From Lepidurus packardi (Eukaryota; Arthropoda; Branchiopoda; Notostraca; Triopsidae): DNA of 64,000 bases. A program made the position numbers and the translations under genes. The stretch is taken from assembly GCA_023053545.1 (NCBI GenBank), contig JAKZAN010000001.1, positions 13,957,325 to 14,021,324 of the forward strand, in the 5' to 3' direction. The notes below the pieces were generated by a model that was given only the letters and a program-made list of their open reading frames with translations, was not told where the DNA came from and did not search any database. Of the stretch, positions 25,594 through 37,092 are shown piece after piece. Each line of letters starts with the position of its first letter. Within the stretch, counting starts at the first letter, position 1.

Positions 25594-26829
25594 ATGGAAA
25601 ACGTTTGCTCTCAAGCGCATGAACAGGCTACCAAAACTACAGAAATTGTTCGTTCCCAAACGCAAGACCAGGCCAACATGGTTCGATGTATCACCTGTCA
25701 AAACACGTTTGTAAAAGATCATCCTGCTGCGAAGAACTGCAAGAGTTGTCGCCAGCAAAAAACGGCCGTATCGAGCTTTGAACCTTTGCGAAAACGTTCG
25801 GAGTCAGATCCATCATTACCTCTTCAATTGCAGGAATTTCAAAAGGGTCTAAAAGAAAGAGTCAGCTGTCTGGAAGCTAAGGTCGATACCTTACTTCCCC
25901 TAGCGGAATTAGTCCCAATTCTGATAGACGAAATTCGACTTCTGAGAGAGGAGCTGGCCAAACGTCCTCAAGCTCCTCATGAGCTAGTGACCAGGCACTG
26001 GCCTAATCAAGCACCAGCCACCCCTCAATTAGGCAAGGATAATCAAGATGATGATGGAGAGTTGGAAACGCTCTTTATACAGCAAGAAGATGTTAAAAAG
26101 AGAGCCAGCAAGGTTCCCCGTATGGGTTTACTTAAAATGATTGACGACGACTTCAGGGCTGCTAAGATCCCAAATCCTGTACTGGCACACCAAACACAAA
26201 GCGGGAATATCAGACTCGTCTTTAAGAGTCATGATGAAAAGCTTGAAGCGGAACCGTTACTCAAGAAAGTAGTCTTACCCACACTTGGCCCGGTAAGAAT
26301 GATCTCAAGAAAATTGAACTTAAGCGTAGTAGTACACCAACTACCTAGGGACCAGAATTACCAAGAAATTTGTCAACATCTGTCCGAAAAAAATTCAAGT
26401 CTGAACGTCGTATTCAATGCAGAAAAAGTTAAATGGCTAAATCCCAGCAGTAAGAAGGCCTATGGGTCTCTATTGGTCTCGTGTGACTGCATTGAGAAGA
26501 AGGCAAATCTGCTGCGGGCTGGAATGCTCTTTGCCTTTAATAGGCGAATTAAAGTAGAAGACAACAACCCCCCTCAGTATCATCAATGCTTTCACTGTCA
26601 AGCATACGGCCACGTAGCCGCGGTATGCCGAGATAAAGAACCAACTTGTGGAAAATGTGCCCAAAAACATGACACAAGGAAATGCTTGGAGGATACCAAA
26701 AAATGTGTGAATTGCAAAGGTGAACACTTTGCTTTTGACGCAAGTTGCCCTATTAGACAGAAAGAGAAGAAGGAGAGAGAACAAAAATCGCACAATGCGC
26801 GCTCAGGCGCTGGTAACTATCCTAGTTAA
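25594..26829 (+). CDS. LINE-2 ORF1: gag-like zinc-knuckle protein
   Basis: An open frame of 411 codons from the ATG at 25594, whose context (aacaATGg) is good. The frame is open further up to 25468, but that extension crosses the G run and the 5' repeat, so I prefer the internal ATG. Residues 32-52 form a C-x2-C-x13-C-x2-C zinc-binding pattern. Around 75-120 lies a leucine-rich, probably coiled-coil segment (LKERVSCLEAKVDTLLPLAE). From about 330 come CFHCQAYGHVAAVC, CGKCAQKHDTRKC and CVNCKGEHFAFDASC knuckles. Such proteins bind element RNA and assemble the ribonucleoprotein. The middle and C-terminal parts align with ORF1 of the minus-strand LINE at 21726-23057 although the two RTs differ. 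It is intact as read. Confidence 0.88.
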   Translation: MENVCSQAHEQATKTTEIVRSQTQDQANMVRCITCQNTFVKDHPAAKNCKSCRQQKTAVSSFEPLRKRSESDPSLPLQLQEFQKGLKERVSCLEAKVDTLLPLAELVPILIDEIRLLREELAKRPQAPHELVTRHWPNQAPATPQLGKDNQDDDGELETLFIQQEDVKKRASKVPRMGLLKMIDDDFRAAKIPNPVLAHQTQSGNIRLVFKSHDEKLEAEPLLKKVVLPTLGPVRMISRKLNLSVVVHQLPRDQNYQEICQHLSEKNSSLNVVFNAEKVKWLNPSSKKAYGSLLVSCDCIEKKANLLRAGMLFAFNRRIKVEDNNPPQYHQCFHCQAYGHVAAVCRDKEPTCGKCAQKHDTRKCLEDTKKCVNCKGEHFAFDASCPIRQKEKKEREQKSHNARSGAGNYPS

Positions 26830-26949
26830 TCCACGAACCAGCGTGTAGAAAAATCGTCGAACGCAGTTGCACCTATCTCTCAGCAGGATTGACATAACTC
26901 CAGGGCAAAGCCTTCCAGATTAAAGACCAAGAACCGGGATTTAAAATGT

Positions 26950-29779
26950 ATGTTCTTTAACTCTGATTCTCTTTTAAACAAAATTGAAGAAACGAGACTA
27001 CTTGCACAATCTGAAGAGCCAGACATTATAGCAATTGTGGAGGTTAAACCTAAAAACTGCAGGTTCAAACCTACAGCTGCTGAATTATCAATCAGTGGAT
27101 ACAACACGCTTGACATCAATTTGGATAGTGACCTTGGGCGTGGCGTTATTTGTTATAGTAAAAACAATTTGAGAGTGTACCCCGTACCCCAACGTGAATC
27201 TGTGCCCCAAGAAATGTTATGGTTACGAATCAGTCATTTAAATGGAATTAATACGATCTTCGGTGTGTGTTATAGAAGTCCTTACAGCACCGCAGAAAAT
27301 GATAAGGAGATTTGCGCTGAAATTTCGGAAATGACAGCTTCCCCAAATCAAAATATAGTCATAGTGGGTGACTTCAATCTCCCTAAAGCTAATTGGCAAC
27401 ACCGTTAATACACACTCGCAACAAATTAATCCTGAAAACGTATTTCTTAATTGTTTCAACAATAACTTCCTTGACCAATTAATTGAGGAACCCACTCGAG
27501 TCCGTGGAACAAACAAACCGAGCTTGCTCGATCTTCTACTTGTAAGTAACCCCGAGGTTGTGACATATGTTGAAGTCCAGTCGCCAATCGGAAAATCGGA
27601 TCATGCTGTAATAACTTTTATCCTGCAAACTAACCGACTGGAAAAGAAGAATATACAACGGCCGAACTACTATAAAGGCAACTACCAGGAGATAAGAAGA
27701 ATCCTTTCCAAAGTCAACTGGGATCAAGCATTTCAAGACTTAGAATCCATGGATGATCTGTACAGCAAGTTCCTGCGCACAGTAAAATCTGTGGAATATT
27801 GCTTCATACCGCCTAGACGACATAGTAGTAGAGCAGCAGTTTCTAGGGAAACATTGAAATTAATAGCCGAAAAAAGGGATGCCTGGAATGCCTTCAAATC
27901 AAACAAAGATGACTCTTCATTGGAGTTAAATTACCGACGCTTCCGCAATAAAGTGCGCAAAGCCACCAGACAAGAAGTAAACAGAAGAGAAAGTCTACTG
28001 GCAAAAAATTTAAAAGACAATCCCAAAATCTTCTGGAAACATGTCAATGCGAAAAGAAAGAACGGAACCATTATACCTCCATTACTAGATGAAACCACGA
28101 GACTTACTGTTTCTGAACCGATTGAAAAGGCAAATGTGCTAAACCGACACTTCTCTGTTGTATTTACGCGCGAAATAGATATAACAGAGGTTGATTCTTG
28201 TGTCTCGGAAGATCCTTTTCCCCCACTCAATATTTGCGCGTCAATGGTTTTAGAGAAACTTAACAGGTTGGATACATCCAAGTCCCCTGGCCCGGACATG
28301 TTACACCCTAAAGTCCTCAAGGAAGCTGCTGCTGTCCTAGTCAAACCGCTTACTTTCATTTATCGAAAATCCATTTCCTCTGGCCAACTCCCGACAATAT
28401 GGAATAGTGCTGTTGTTACCCCAATCTTTAAATCCGGGAAACGTGACTTACCCTCAAATTATAGGCCTATTAGTTTAACTTGTGTAACGTGCAAAATCCT
28501 CGAATCAATTATTGCTGACCACATTTTGACCGAATTTAGACACAGAAAAATATTATCAGATAAACAGTTCGGATTTTTACCTGGACGCTCCGCTGAAAGT
28601 CAACTTTTACTAGCTGTCGAGAACTGGAAAAAGAATGCGGATAAGGGGCTCCAAACTGATGTTATATATCTGGACCTTAAAAAGGCGTTCGACAAAGTAC
28701 CCCATGGTAGACTTATTCAAAAATTAGTTGACTACGGTCTCGGTCCTAGTACCTCACCCACCCTGACTAAATGGATTAAAAGTTTCTTAACGAATCGGAC
28801 GCAGTCAGTTTGTGTTGAAGGTGAAGTCAGTGACTTAGTGATAGATGTCCTAAGCGGAGTTCCCCAGGGCTCGGTTCTGGGTCCGTTACTATTTAACATA
28901 TACATAAATGACCTAACAGACAAAATTGAGTCGACAGTCTTTCTTTACGCGGATGATACCAAAATTAGTAACGTAATTAACTGCCCGGAGGATATGATTA
29001 AGCTCCAAGATGACATTACAAGTATTGAGCTTTGGATGGAGAAATGGCTGATGGAATTGAACATCCCAAAGTGTCACCAACTGAGGATTGGAAATGAATC
29101 TGTCACAAGTAGTTATGTCCTGGGTGGCGAAGTAATTGCCAAGACCGACTGTGAACGGGATCTTGGAGTCCTGATTGACACAAAACTTAATTTTCACCAA
29201 CATTACGCGAGCATTGCGGCTAAAGCAACGAGAGTGGCTGGACTAATTAGACGAAACTTCACCTGTGTGGATAAAACAATGTTGTCCACGCTGTATAAAA
29301 CGCTCGTTAGACCTATTCTTGAGTACAGCCACTGTGTAACGCGCCCGTTCTTCAACAGGGACCTAGAAGCCCTAGAAAAAGTTCAAAGGAGAATAACCAA
29401 ATTTCCTGGAAATCTTAGTCACCTCTCCTATACAGATAGACTCAAAGCCTTGAACCTGCCAACTCTGGCATATAGGTTTCTACGGGGTGACCTGATAGAA
29501 GCGTTTAAATTGTGTCACGCCTATTATGAAAATGTGTCCGCCGAACAAATATTGTGCTTCAACCAAAGCAATTGTCGTGGCCATATCCTAAAACTTAAGA
29601 CAGAACGATTCCTCAAAGATGTAGGCCGCTGGACCTTCCAAAACCGAATCGTAGATGAATGGAATAGCCTACCAGAAAAAGTGATCGAATCCTCCTCCTC
29701 ACAGACATTTAAAAAATCACTAGATGAGCATTTTGGCTCAAAAATGTTTGACCCGTTACAATTTCGTAGAGATAAATAG
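26950..29779 (+). pseudogene. LINE-2 ORF2: endonuclease-reverse transcriptase, one frameshift
   Basis: The first frame (26950-27408) holds the start of an apurinic-type endonuclease: FFNSDSLLNKIEE, PDIIAIVEVK, VCYRSPYS and VGDFNLPKANW. The frame then changes near 27395-27405, and the rest continues to 29779 in the frame that opens at 27368. It carries the endonuclease end (LIEEPTRVRG, LLDLLLVSNP, SDHAVITF), RT motif A YLDLKKAFDKVPH, motif B VPQGSVLGPLLFNIY, motif C YADDTKI, and the C-terminal LEKVQRR, RGDLIEAFKL and VDEWNSLP blocks typical of CR1/L2-type ORF2. Coding sequence related to the family seems to begin slightly upstream of the ATG, so the true start is uncertain. No RNase H is seen. 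The gap to ORF1 is 120 bp. Confidence 0.92.
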
Positions 29780-29790
29780 TTACAAAGAGG

Positions 29791-29800
29791 CTTTATAAAG
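29791..29800. other. 10-bp palindrome in the LINE-2 3' end
   Basis: ctttataaag is a perfect palindrome in the 45-bp 3' UTR, followed by gcaataaataata, which includes a possible aataaa signal. It could form a small hairpin near the tail; this is inference. Confidence 0.45.
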
Positions 29801-29824
29801 ACTTATATGTTGCAATAAATAATA

Positions 29825-32800
29825 ATTACATTCCGCAATGAATTAATTCAGTCCGTAAGGAATTAATTCAGTCCGTAAAGAATTAATACATTTCCTAAGG
29901 AATTAATTCAGTCCGTAAAGAATTAATTCAGTCCGTAAGAAATTAATTCAGTCCGTAAGGAATTAATTCAGTCCGTAAGGAATTATTTAAGTGTGTAAGG
30001 GATTCAATCAATCCTAAGGAATTGAATCAGTCCGTAATGGATTAATTAAATACGTAAGGAATTAATTCTGTCCGTAAGGAATTAATTCAGTCCGTAATGA
30101 AATAATTCATTCCGAAAGGTATTAATTCAGTCCGTAAGGAATTATTTCAGTCCGTAAGGAATTAATTCAGTCCGTAAGGAAATAATTCAGTCCGTAAAGA
30201 ATTATTTAAGTCCGTAATGAATTAATTAAGTCCGTAAGGAATTAATTCATTCCTTAAGGAATTAATTCAGTCCGTAATGAATTAGTTAAGTCCGTAAGGA
30301 ATTAATTCAGTCCGTAGGGAATTAATTCAGTAAGTAAGGAATTCAATCAATCCTAAAGAATTAATTCAGTCCGTAAGGAATTAATTCGGTCCGTAAGGAA
30401 TTAATTCAGTCCGTAATTAATTAATTCAGGCCGTAAGGAATTAATTCAGTCCGTAAGGAATTAATTCAGTCCGTAATGAATTAGTTAAGTCCGTAAGGAA
30501 TTAATTCAGTCCGTAAGCAATTAATTCAGTCCATAAGGAATTAATTCAGTCCGTAATAAATTAATTCAGTTTGTAAGGATTTAATTCAGTCCGTAAGGAA
30601 TTAATTCAGTCCGTAAGGAATTAATTCAGTCCGTAAGGAATTAATTCAGTCCGTAAGTAATAATTCAGTCCGTAAGGAATTAATTCAGTCCGTAAGGAAT
30701 TAATTCAGTCCGTAATGAATTAATTAATGAATGAATGGATAAATTAATTCAGTCCGTAATGAATGAGTCCGTAATGAATAAGTCCTTAATGAATGAATTA
30801 ATTAATTCAGTCCGTAAAGAATTATTTCAGTCCGCAATGAATTATTACATTCCGCAATGAATTAATTCAGTCCGTAAGGAATTAATTCAGTCCGTAAAGA
30901 ATTAATACATTTCCTAAGGAATTAATTCAGTCCGTAAAGAATTAATTCAGTCCGTAAGAAATTAATTCAGTCCGTAAGGAATTAATTCAGTCCGTAAAGA
31001 AATTATTTAAGTGTGTAAGTGATTCAATCAATCCTAAAGAATTGAATCAGTCCGAAATGGATTAATTAAATACGTAAGGAATTAATTCTGTCCGTAAGGA
31101 ATTAATTCAGTCCGTAATGAAATAATTCATTCCGAAAGGTATTAATTCAGTCCGTAAGGAATTAATTCAGTCCGTAAGGAATTAATTCAGTCCGTAAGGA
31201 AATAATTCAGTCCGTAAAGAATTATTTCCGTCCGTAATGAATTAATTAAGTCCGTAAGGAATTAATTCATTCCTTAAGGAATTAATTCAGTCCGTAATGA
31301 ATTAGTTAAGTCCGTAAGGAATTAATTCAGTCCGTAAGGAATTAATTCAGTCCGTAAGGAATTAATTCAGTCCGTAAGGAATTAATTCAGTCCGTAAGGA
31401 ATTAATTCAGTCCGTAAGGAATTAATTCAGTCCGTAAGGAATTAATTCAGTCCGTAATGAATTAATTAATGAATGAATGGATAAATTAATTCAGTCCGTA
31501 ATGAATGAGTCCGTAATGAATAAGTCCTTAATGAATGAATTAATTAATTCAGTCCGTAAAGAATTATTTCAGTCCGCAATGAATTATTACATTCCGCAAT
31601 GAATTAATTCAGTCCGTAAGGAATTAATTCAGTCCGTAAAGAATTAATACATTTCCTAAGGAATTAATTCAGTCCGTAAAGAATTAATTCAGTCCGTAAG
31701 AAATTAATTCAGTCCGTAAGGAATTAATTTAGTCCGTAAAGAAATTATTTAAGTGTGTAAGGGATTCAATCAATCCTAAAGAATGGAATCAGTCCGTAAT
31801 GGATTAATTAAATACGTAAGGAATTAATTCTGTCCGTAAGGAATTAATTCAGTCCGTAATGAAATAATTCATTCCGAAAGGTATTAATTCAGTCCGTAAG
31901 GAATTAATTCAGTCCGTAAGCAATTAATTCAGTCCATAAGGAATTAATTCAGTCCGTAATAAATTAATTCAGTTTGTAAGGATTTAATTCAGTCCGTAAG
32001 GAATTAATTCAGTCCGTAAGGAATTAATTCAGTCCGTAAGGAATTAATTCAGTCCGTAAGGAATTAATTCAGTCCGTAAGGAATTAATTCAGTCCGTAAG
32101 GAATTAATTCAGTCCGTAAGGAATTAATTCAGTCCGTAAGGAATTAATTCAGTCCGTAAGGAATTAATTCAGTCCGTAAGGAATTAATTCAGTCCGTAAG
32201 GAATTAATTCAGTCCGTAATGAATTAATTAATGAATGAATGGATAAATTAATTCAGTCCGTAATGAATGAGTCCGTAATGAATAAGTCCTTAATGAATGA
32301 ATTAATTAATTCAGTCCGTAAAGAATTATTTCAGTCCGCAATGAATTATTACATTCCGCAATGAATTAATTCAGTCCGTAAGGAATTAATTCAGTCCGTA
32401 AAGAATTAATACATTTCCTAAGGAATTAATTCAGTCCGTAAAGAATTAATTCAGTCCGTAAGAAATTAATTCAGTCCGTAAGGAATTAATTTAGTCCGTA
32501 AAGAAATTATTTAAGTGTGTAAGGGATTCAATCAATCCTAAAGAATGGAATCAGTCCGTAATGGATTAATTAAATACGTAAGGAATTAATTCTGTCCGTA
32601 AGGAATTAATTCAGTCCGTAATGAAATAATTCATTCCGAAAGGTATTAATTCAGTCCGTAAGGAATTAATTCAGTCCGTAAGCAATTAATTCAGTCCATA
32701 AGGAATTAATTCAGTCCGTAATAAATTAATTCAGTTTGTAAGGATTTAATTCAGTCCGTAAGGAATTAATTCAGTCCGTAAGGAATTAATTCAGTCCGTA

Positions 32801-35800
32801 AGGAATTAATTCAGTCCGTAAGGAATTAATTCAGTCCGTAAGGAATTAATTCAGTCCGTAAGGAATTAATTCAGTCCGTAAGGAATTAATTCAGTCCGTA
32901 ATGAATGAATTAATGAATGAATGGATAAATTAATTCAGTCCGTAATGAATAAGTCCTAAATGAATGAATTAATTAATTCAGTCCGTAAAGAATTATTTCA
33001 GTCCGCAATGAATTATTACATTCCGCAATGAATTAATTCAGTCCGTAAGAAATTAATTCAGTCCGTAAGGAATTAATTTAGTCCGTAAAGAAATTATTTA
33101 AGTGTGTAAGGGATTCAATCAATCCTAAAGAATTGAATCAGTCCGTAATGGATTAATTAAATACGTAAGGAATTAATTCTGTCCGTAAGGAATAAATTCA
33201 GTCCGTAATGAAATAATTCATTCCGAAAGGTATTAATTCAGTCCGTAAGGAATTAATTCAGTCCGTAAGGAATTAATTCAGTCCGTAAGGAAATAATTCA
33301 GTCCGCAAAGAATTATTTTCGTCCGTAATGAATTAATTAAGTCCGTAAGGAATTAATTCATTCCTTAAGGAATTAATTCAGTCCGTAATGAATTAGTTAA
33401 GTCCGTAAGGAATTAATTCAGTCCGTAAGGAATTAATTCAGTCCGTAAGGAATTAATTCAGTCCGTAATGAATTAATTAATGAATGAATGGATAAATTAA
33501 TTCAGTCCGTAATGAATGAGTCCGTAATGAATAAGTCCTTAATGAATGAATTAATTAATTCAGTCCGTAAAGAATTATTTCAGTCCGCAATGAATTATTA
33601 CATTCCGCAATGAATTAATTCAGTCCGTAAGGAATTAATTCAGTCCGTAAAGAATTAATACATTTCCTAAGGAATTAAATCAGTCCGTAAAGAATTAATT
33701 CAGTCCGTAAGAAATTAATTCAGTCCGTAAGGAATTAATTCAGTCCGTAAGGAATTATTTAAGTGTGTAAGGGATTCAATCAATCCTAAAGAATTGAATC
33801 AGTCCGTAATGGATTAATTAAATACGTAAGGAATTAATTCTGTCCGTAAGGAATTAATTCAGTCCGTAATGAAATAATTCATTCCGAAAGGTATTATTTC
33901 AGTCCGTAAGGAATTAATTCAGTCCGTAAGGAATTAATTCAGTCCGTAAAGAATTAATACATTTCCTAGGGAATTAATTCAGTAAGTAAGGAATTCAATC
34001 AATCCTAAAGAATTAATTCAGTCCGTAAGGAATTAATTCAGTCCGTAAGGAATTAATTCAGTCCGTAAGGAATTAATTCAGTCCGTAATTAATTAATTCA
34101 GTCCGTAAGGAATTAATTCAGTCCGTAAGGAATTAATTCAGTCCGTAATTAATTAATTCAGTCCGTAAGGAATTAATTCAGTCCGTAAGGAATTAATTCA
34201 TTCCTTAAGGAATTTATTCAGTCCGTAATGAATTAGTTAAGTCCGTAAGGAATTAATTCAGTCCGTAAGGAATTAATTCAGTAAGTAGGGAATTCAATCA
34301 ATCCTAAAGAATTAATTCAACCCGTAAGGAATTAATTCAGTCCGCAAGGAATTAATTAATTCCGTAAGGAATTAATTAATTCCGTAAGGAATTATTTAAG
34401 TGTGTAAGAGATTCAATCAATCCTAAAGAATTAATTCTGTCCGTAAGGAATTAATTCAGTCCGCAATGAATTAATTCATTCCGAAAGGTATTAATTCAGT
34501 CCGTAAGGAATTATTTCTGTCCGTAATGAATTAATTCAGTCCGTAATGAATTAAATCAGTCCGTAAGGAATTAATTCAGTCCATAAGGAATTAATTCAGT
34601 CCGTAATAAATTAATTCAGTCCGTAAGGATTTAATTCAGTCCGAAAGGAATTAATTCAGTCCGTAAGGAATTAATTCATTCCGTAAGGAATTAATTCAGT
34701 CCGTAAGGAATTAATTCAGTCCGTAAGGAATTAATTCAGTCCGTAAAGAATTATTTCAGTCCGTAATGAATTAATTAAGTCCGTAAGGAATTAATTCATT
34801 CTTTAAGGAAATAATTCAGTCCGTAATGAATTAATTCAGTCCGTAAGAAATTAATTCAGACCGTAAGGAATTAATTCAGTAAGCAAGGAATTCAATTAAT
34901 CCTAAAGAATTAATTCAGTCCGTAAGGAATTAATTAAGTGTGTAAGGGATTCAATCAATCCTAAAGAATTGATTCAGTCCGTAAGGAATTAGTTAAGTCC
35001 GTAAGGAATTAATTCATTCCTTAAGGAATTTATTCAGTCCGTAATGAATTAGTTAAGTCCGTAAGGAATTAATTCAGTCCGTATGGAATTAATTCAGTAA
35101 GTAGGGAATTCAATCAATCCTAAAGAATTAATTCAACCCGTAAGGAATTAATTCAGTCCGCAAGGAATTAATTAATTCCGTAAGGAATTAATTAATTCCG
35201 TAAGGAATTATTTAAGTGTGTAAGAGATTCAATCAATCCTAAAGAATTAATTCTGTCCGTAAGGAATTAATTCAGTCCTTAATGAATTAATTCATTCCGA
35301 AAGGTATTAATTCAGTCCGTAAGGAATTATTTCTGTCCGTAATGAATTAATTCAGTCCGTAATGAATTAATTCAGTCCGTAAGGAATTAATTCAGTCCAT
35401 AAGGAATTAATTCAGTCCGTAATAAATTAATTCAGTCCGTAAGGATTTAATTCAGTCCGTAAGGAATTAATTCAGTCCGTAAGGAATTAATTCATTCCGT
35501 AAGGAATTAATTCAGTCCGTAAGGAATTAATTCAGTCCGTATAGAATTATTTCAGTCCGTAATGAATTAATTAAGTCCGTAAGGAATTAATTCATTCTTT
35601 AAGGAATTTATTCAGTCCGTAATGAATTAATTCAGTCCGTAAGAAATTAATTCAGTCCGTAAGGAATTAATTCAGTAAGCAAGGAATTCAATTAATCCTA
35701 AAGAATTAATTCAGTCCGTAAGGAATTAATTAAGTGTGTAAGGGATTCAATCAATCCTAAAGAATTGATTCAGTCCGTAATGGATTAATTAAGTACGTAA

Positions 35801-36574
35801 GGAATTACGTAAGGAATTAATTCTTTCCGTAAGGTATTAATTCCGTCCGTAAGGAAGTATTTCTGTCCGTAATGAATTAATTCAGTCCGTAGTGAATTAA
35901 TTCAGTACGTAAGGAATTAATTCAATCCATAAGGAATTAATTCAGTCCGTGATGAATTAATTCAGTCAGTAAGGAATTAATTCATTCCGTAATGAATTAA
36001 TTAAATCCGTAATGAATTATTTCATTCCTTAAGGTATTAATTGATTCAGTAAGGAATTGATTCAGTCCATAAGGAATTAATTCAGTCTGTAAGGATTTAA
36101 TTAAGTCCGTAATGAATTAATTAAATCCGTAAGGAATTATTTCAGTCCGTAATGAATTAATTCAGTCCGTAAGGAATTAATTAAGTACGTAAGGAATTAA
36201 TTTAGTCCCCAAGGAATTAATTCAGTCCGTAAGGATTTAATTCATTCCGTAAGGAATTAGTTCAGTCCGTAAGGATTTAATTCTGTCCGTAAGGAATTTA
36301 TTCAGTCCGTAAGGAAATAATTCAGTCCGTAAGGAATTAATTCAGCAAGTAAGGAATTGATTCAATCCGTAAGGAATTTATAAAGTCAGTAAGGAATTAA
36401 TTCAGTCCGTAAGGAATTAATTCAGTCCGTAAGGAGTTAATTCAGTCCTTAAGGAATTAAATCATTCTGTAACGAATTAATTCAATCTGTAAGGAATTAA
36501 ATCAGTCCGTAAGGAATTAATTCATTCCGTAAGGAATTAATTCAGTCCGTAAGGAATTAATTCAGTAAGTAAGG
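29825..36574 (+). repeat. 20-bp satellite array, block 3
   Basis: The array continues in the same orientation and ends at the Pao fossil. Between about 30.7 and 33.6 kb a composite unit ending in the atgaatgaatggataaat module repeats, with that module beginning at about 30725, 31467, 32229, 32911 and 33478. Spacing is 742, 762, 682 and 567 bp, and the differences come mainly from the number of consensus monomers. A second duplicated stretch links about 34.2-34.9 kb to 35.0-35.7 kb. Toward 35.8-36.57 kb monomers become more diverse, as expected near an array edge or an old insertion. No gene. Confidence 0.95.
32001..32200 (+). repeat. ten perfect consecutive monomers
   Basis: Ten copies in a row of gaattaattcagtccgtaag, without a single difference. 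A similar run lies at about 31321-31440 and another at about 32755-32895. Neighbouring monomers are variants, so these runs are local homogenisation or very recent expansion. Confidence 0.9.
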
Positions 36575-37080
36575 TGTTCCCAACAATGTTTTCTTGACTT
36601 ATCCACGCGCTTATGACACTGCGGAACAGGGAATCTCTGCTTTGCCACGAAATATTGGAACACAAAGAAGCCAAGTCTTTATCTTATTTGATAATTTGAT
36701 GTATTGTCACGTTCTACTCTCTTTCATGCTAACTCTCACTTTCCGTTACAACAATCAAATTTTACATTGAAGGAACGAACTGGCTTATGGTAAGGTCAAG
36801 CATGAACTGTTCTTACAGGCTGGGTGCAGGGGATTTCATTCTTTCTAATAATGAATTTTAGGATTCGTGGTTGAGAGGCTACCAAATTTAACTTTTGGGC
36901 AACAATCAATGTCACAGCATTTTACCACCACAGGGACCATACATGGGATATTAAATCTTAATTTACAAGTTCCGGGTTTATTCTCAAAAATTCTATATAG
37001 TAAGGGTATTCATAGGAAAATAGGAGACAATAGGAAAGGGAGCTCTTGAGAAAAAATCCCTTTCGGCTTCGTCCGGAACA
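36575..37080 (-). repeat. 3' LTR of the Pao/BEL fossil
   Basis: A 506-bp LTR with ends tgttcc...ggaaca, i.e. a TG...CA LTR with 6-bp inverted termini. It abuts satellite on the left and is separated from the pol stop by about 12 bp of the usual pre-LTR sequence. Small open frames inside it have no recognisable content. Confidence 0.8.
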
Positions 37081-37092
37081 TAGCCGGCCCTG

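Larger units (their letters stand above)
25241..29824 (+). mobile_element. non-LTR retrotransposon (LINE-2 of this window), CR1/L2-like
   Basis: A LINE of about 4.58 kb on the plus strand, with a 5' region, ORF1, ORF2 and a very short 3' end (45 bp after the ORF2 stop) finishing in gcaataaataata and not in a long poly(A). Array copies elsewhere read gaattattacattccgc; here gaattatta lies on the left and attacattccgc on the right, so only atta (25237-25240 and 29825-29828) is duplicated. Motifs YLDLKKAFDKVPH, VPQGSVLGPLLFNIYINDL and YADDTKI, a short 3' UTR and a microsatellite-like tail fit the CR1/L2 assemblage; the exact clade is not resolved. ORF1 is open throughout, and ORF2 has a single frameshift in the endonuclease, so the copy is young. 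Confidence 0.9.

Noticed and set aside
36867-37049. 60-codon plus-strand open frame
   Set aside because: It lies wholly inside the Pao LTR on the opposite strand, has no known motif, and is most simply chance.
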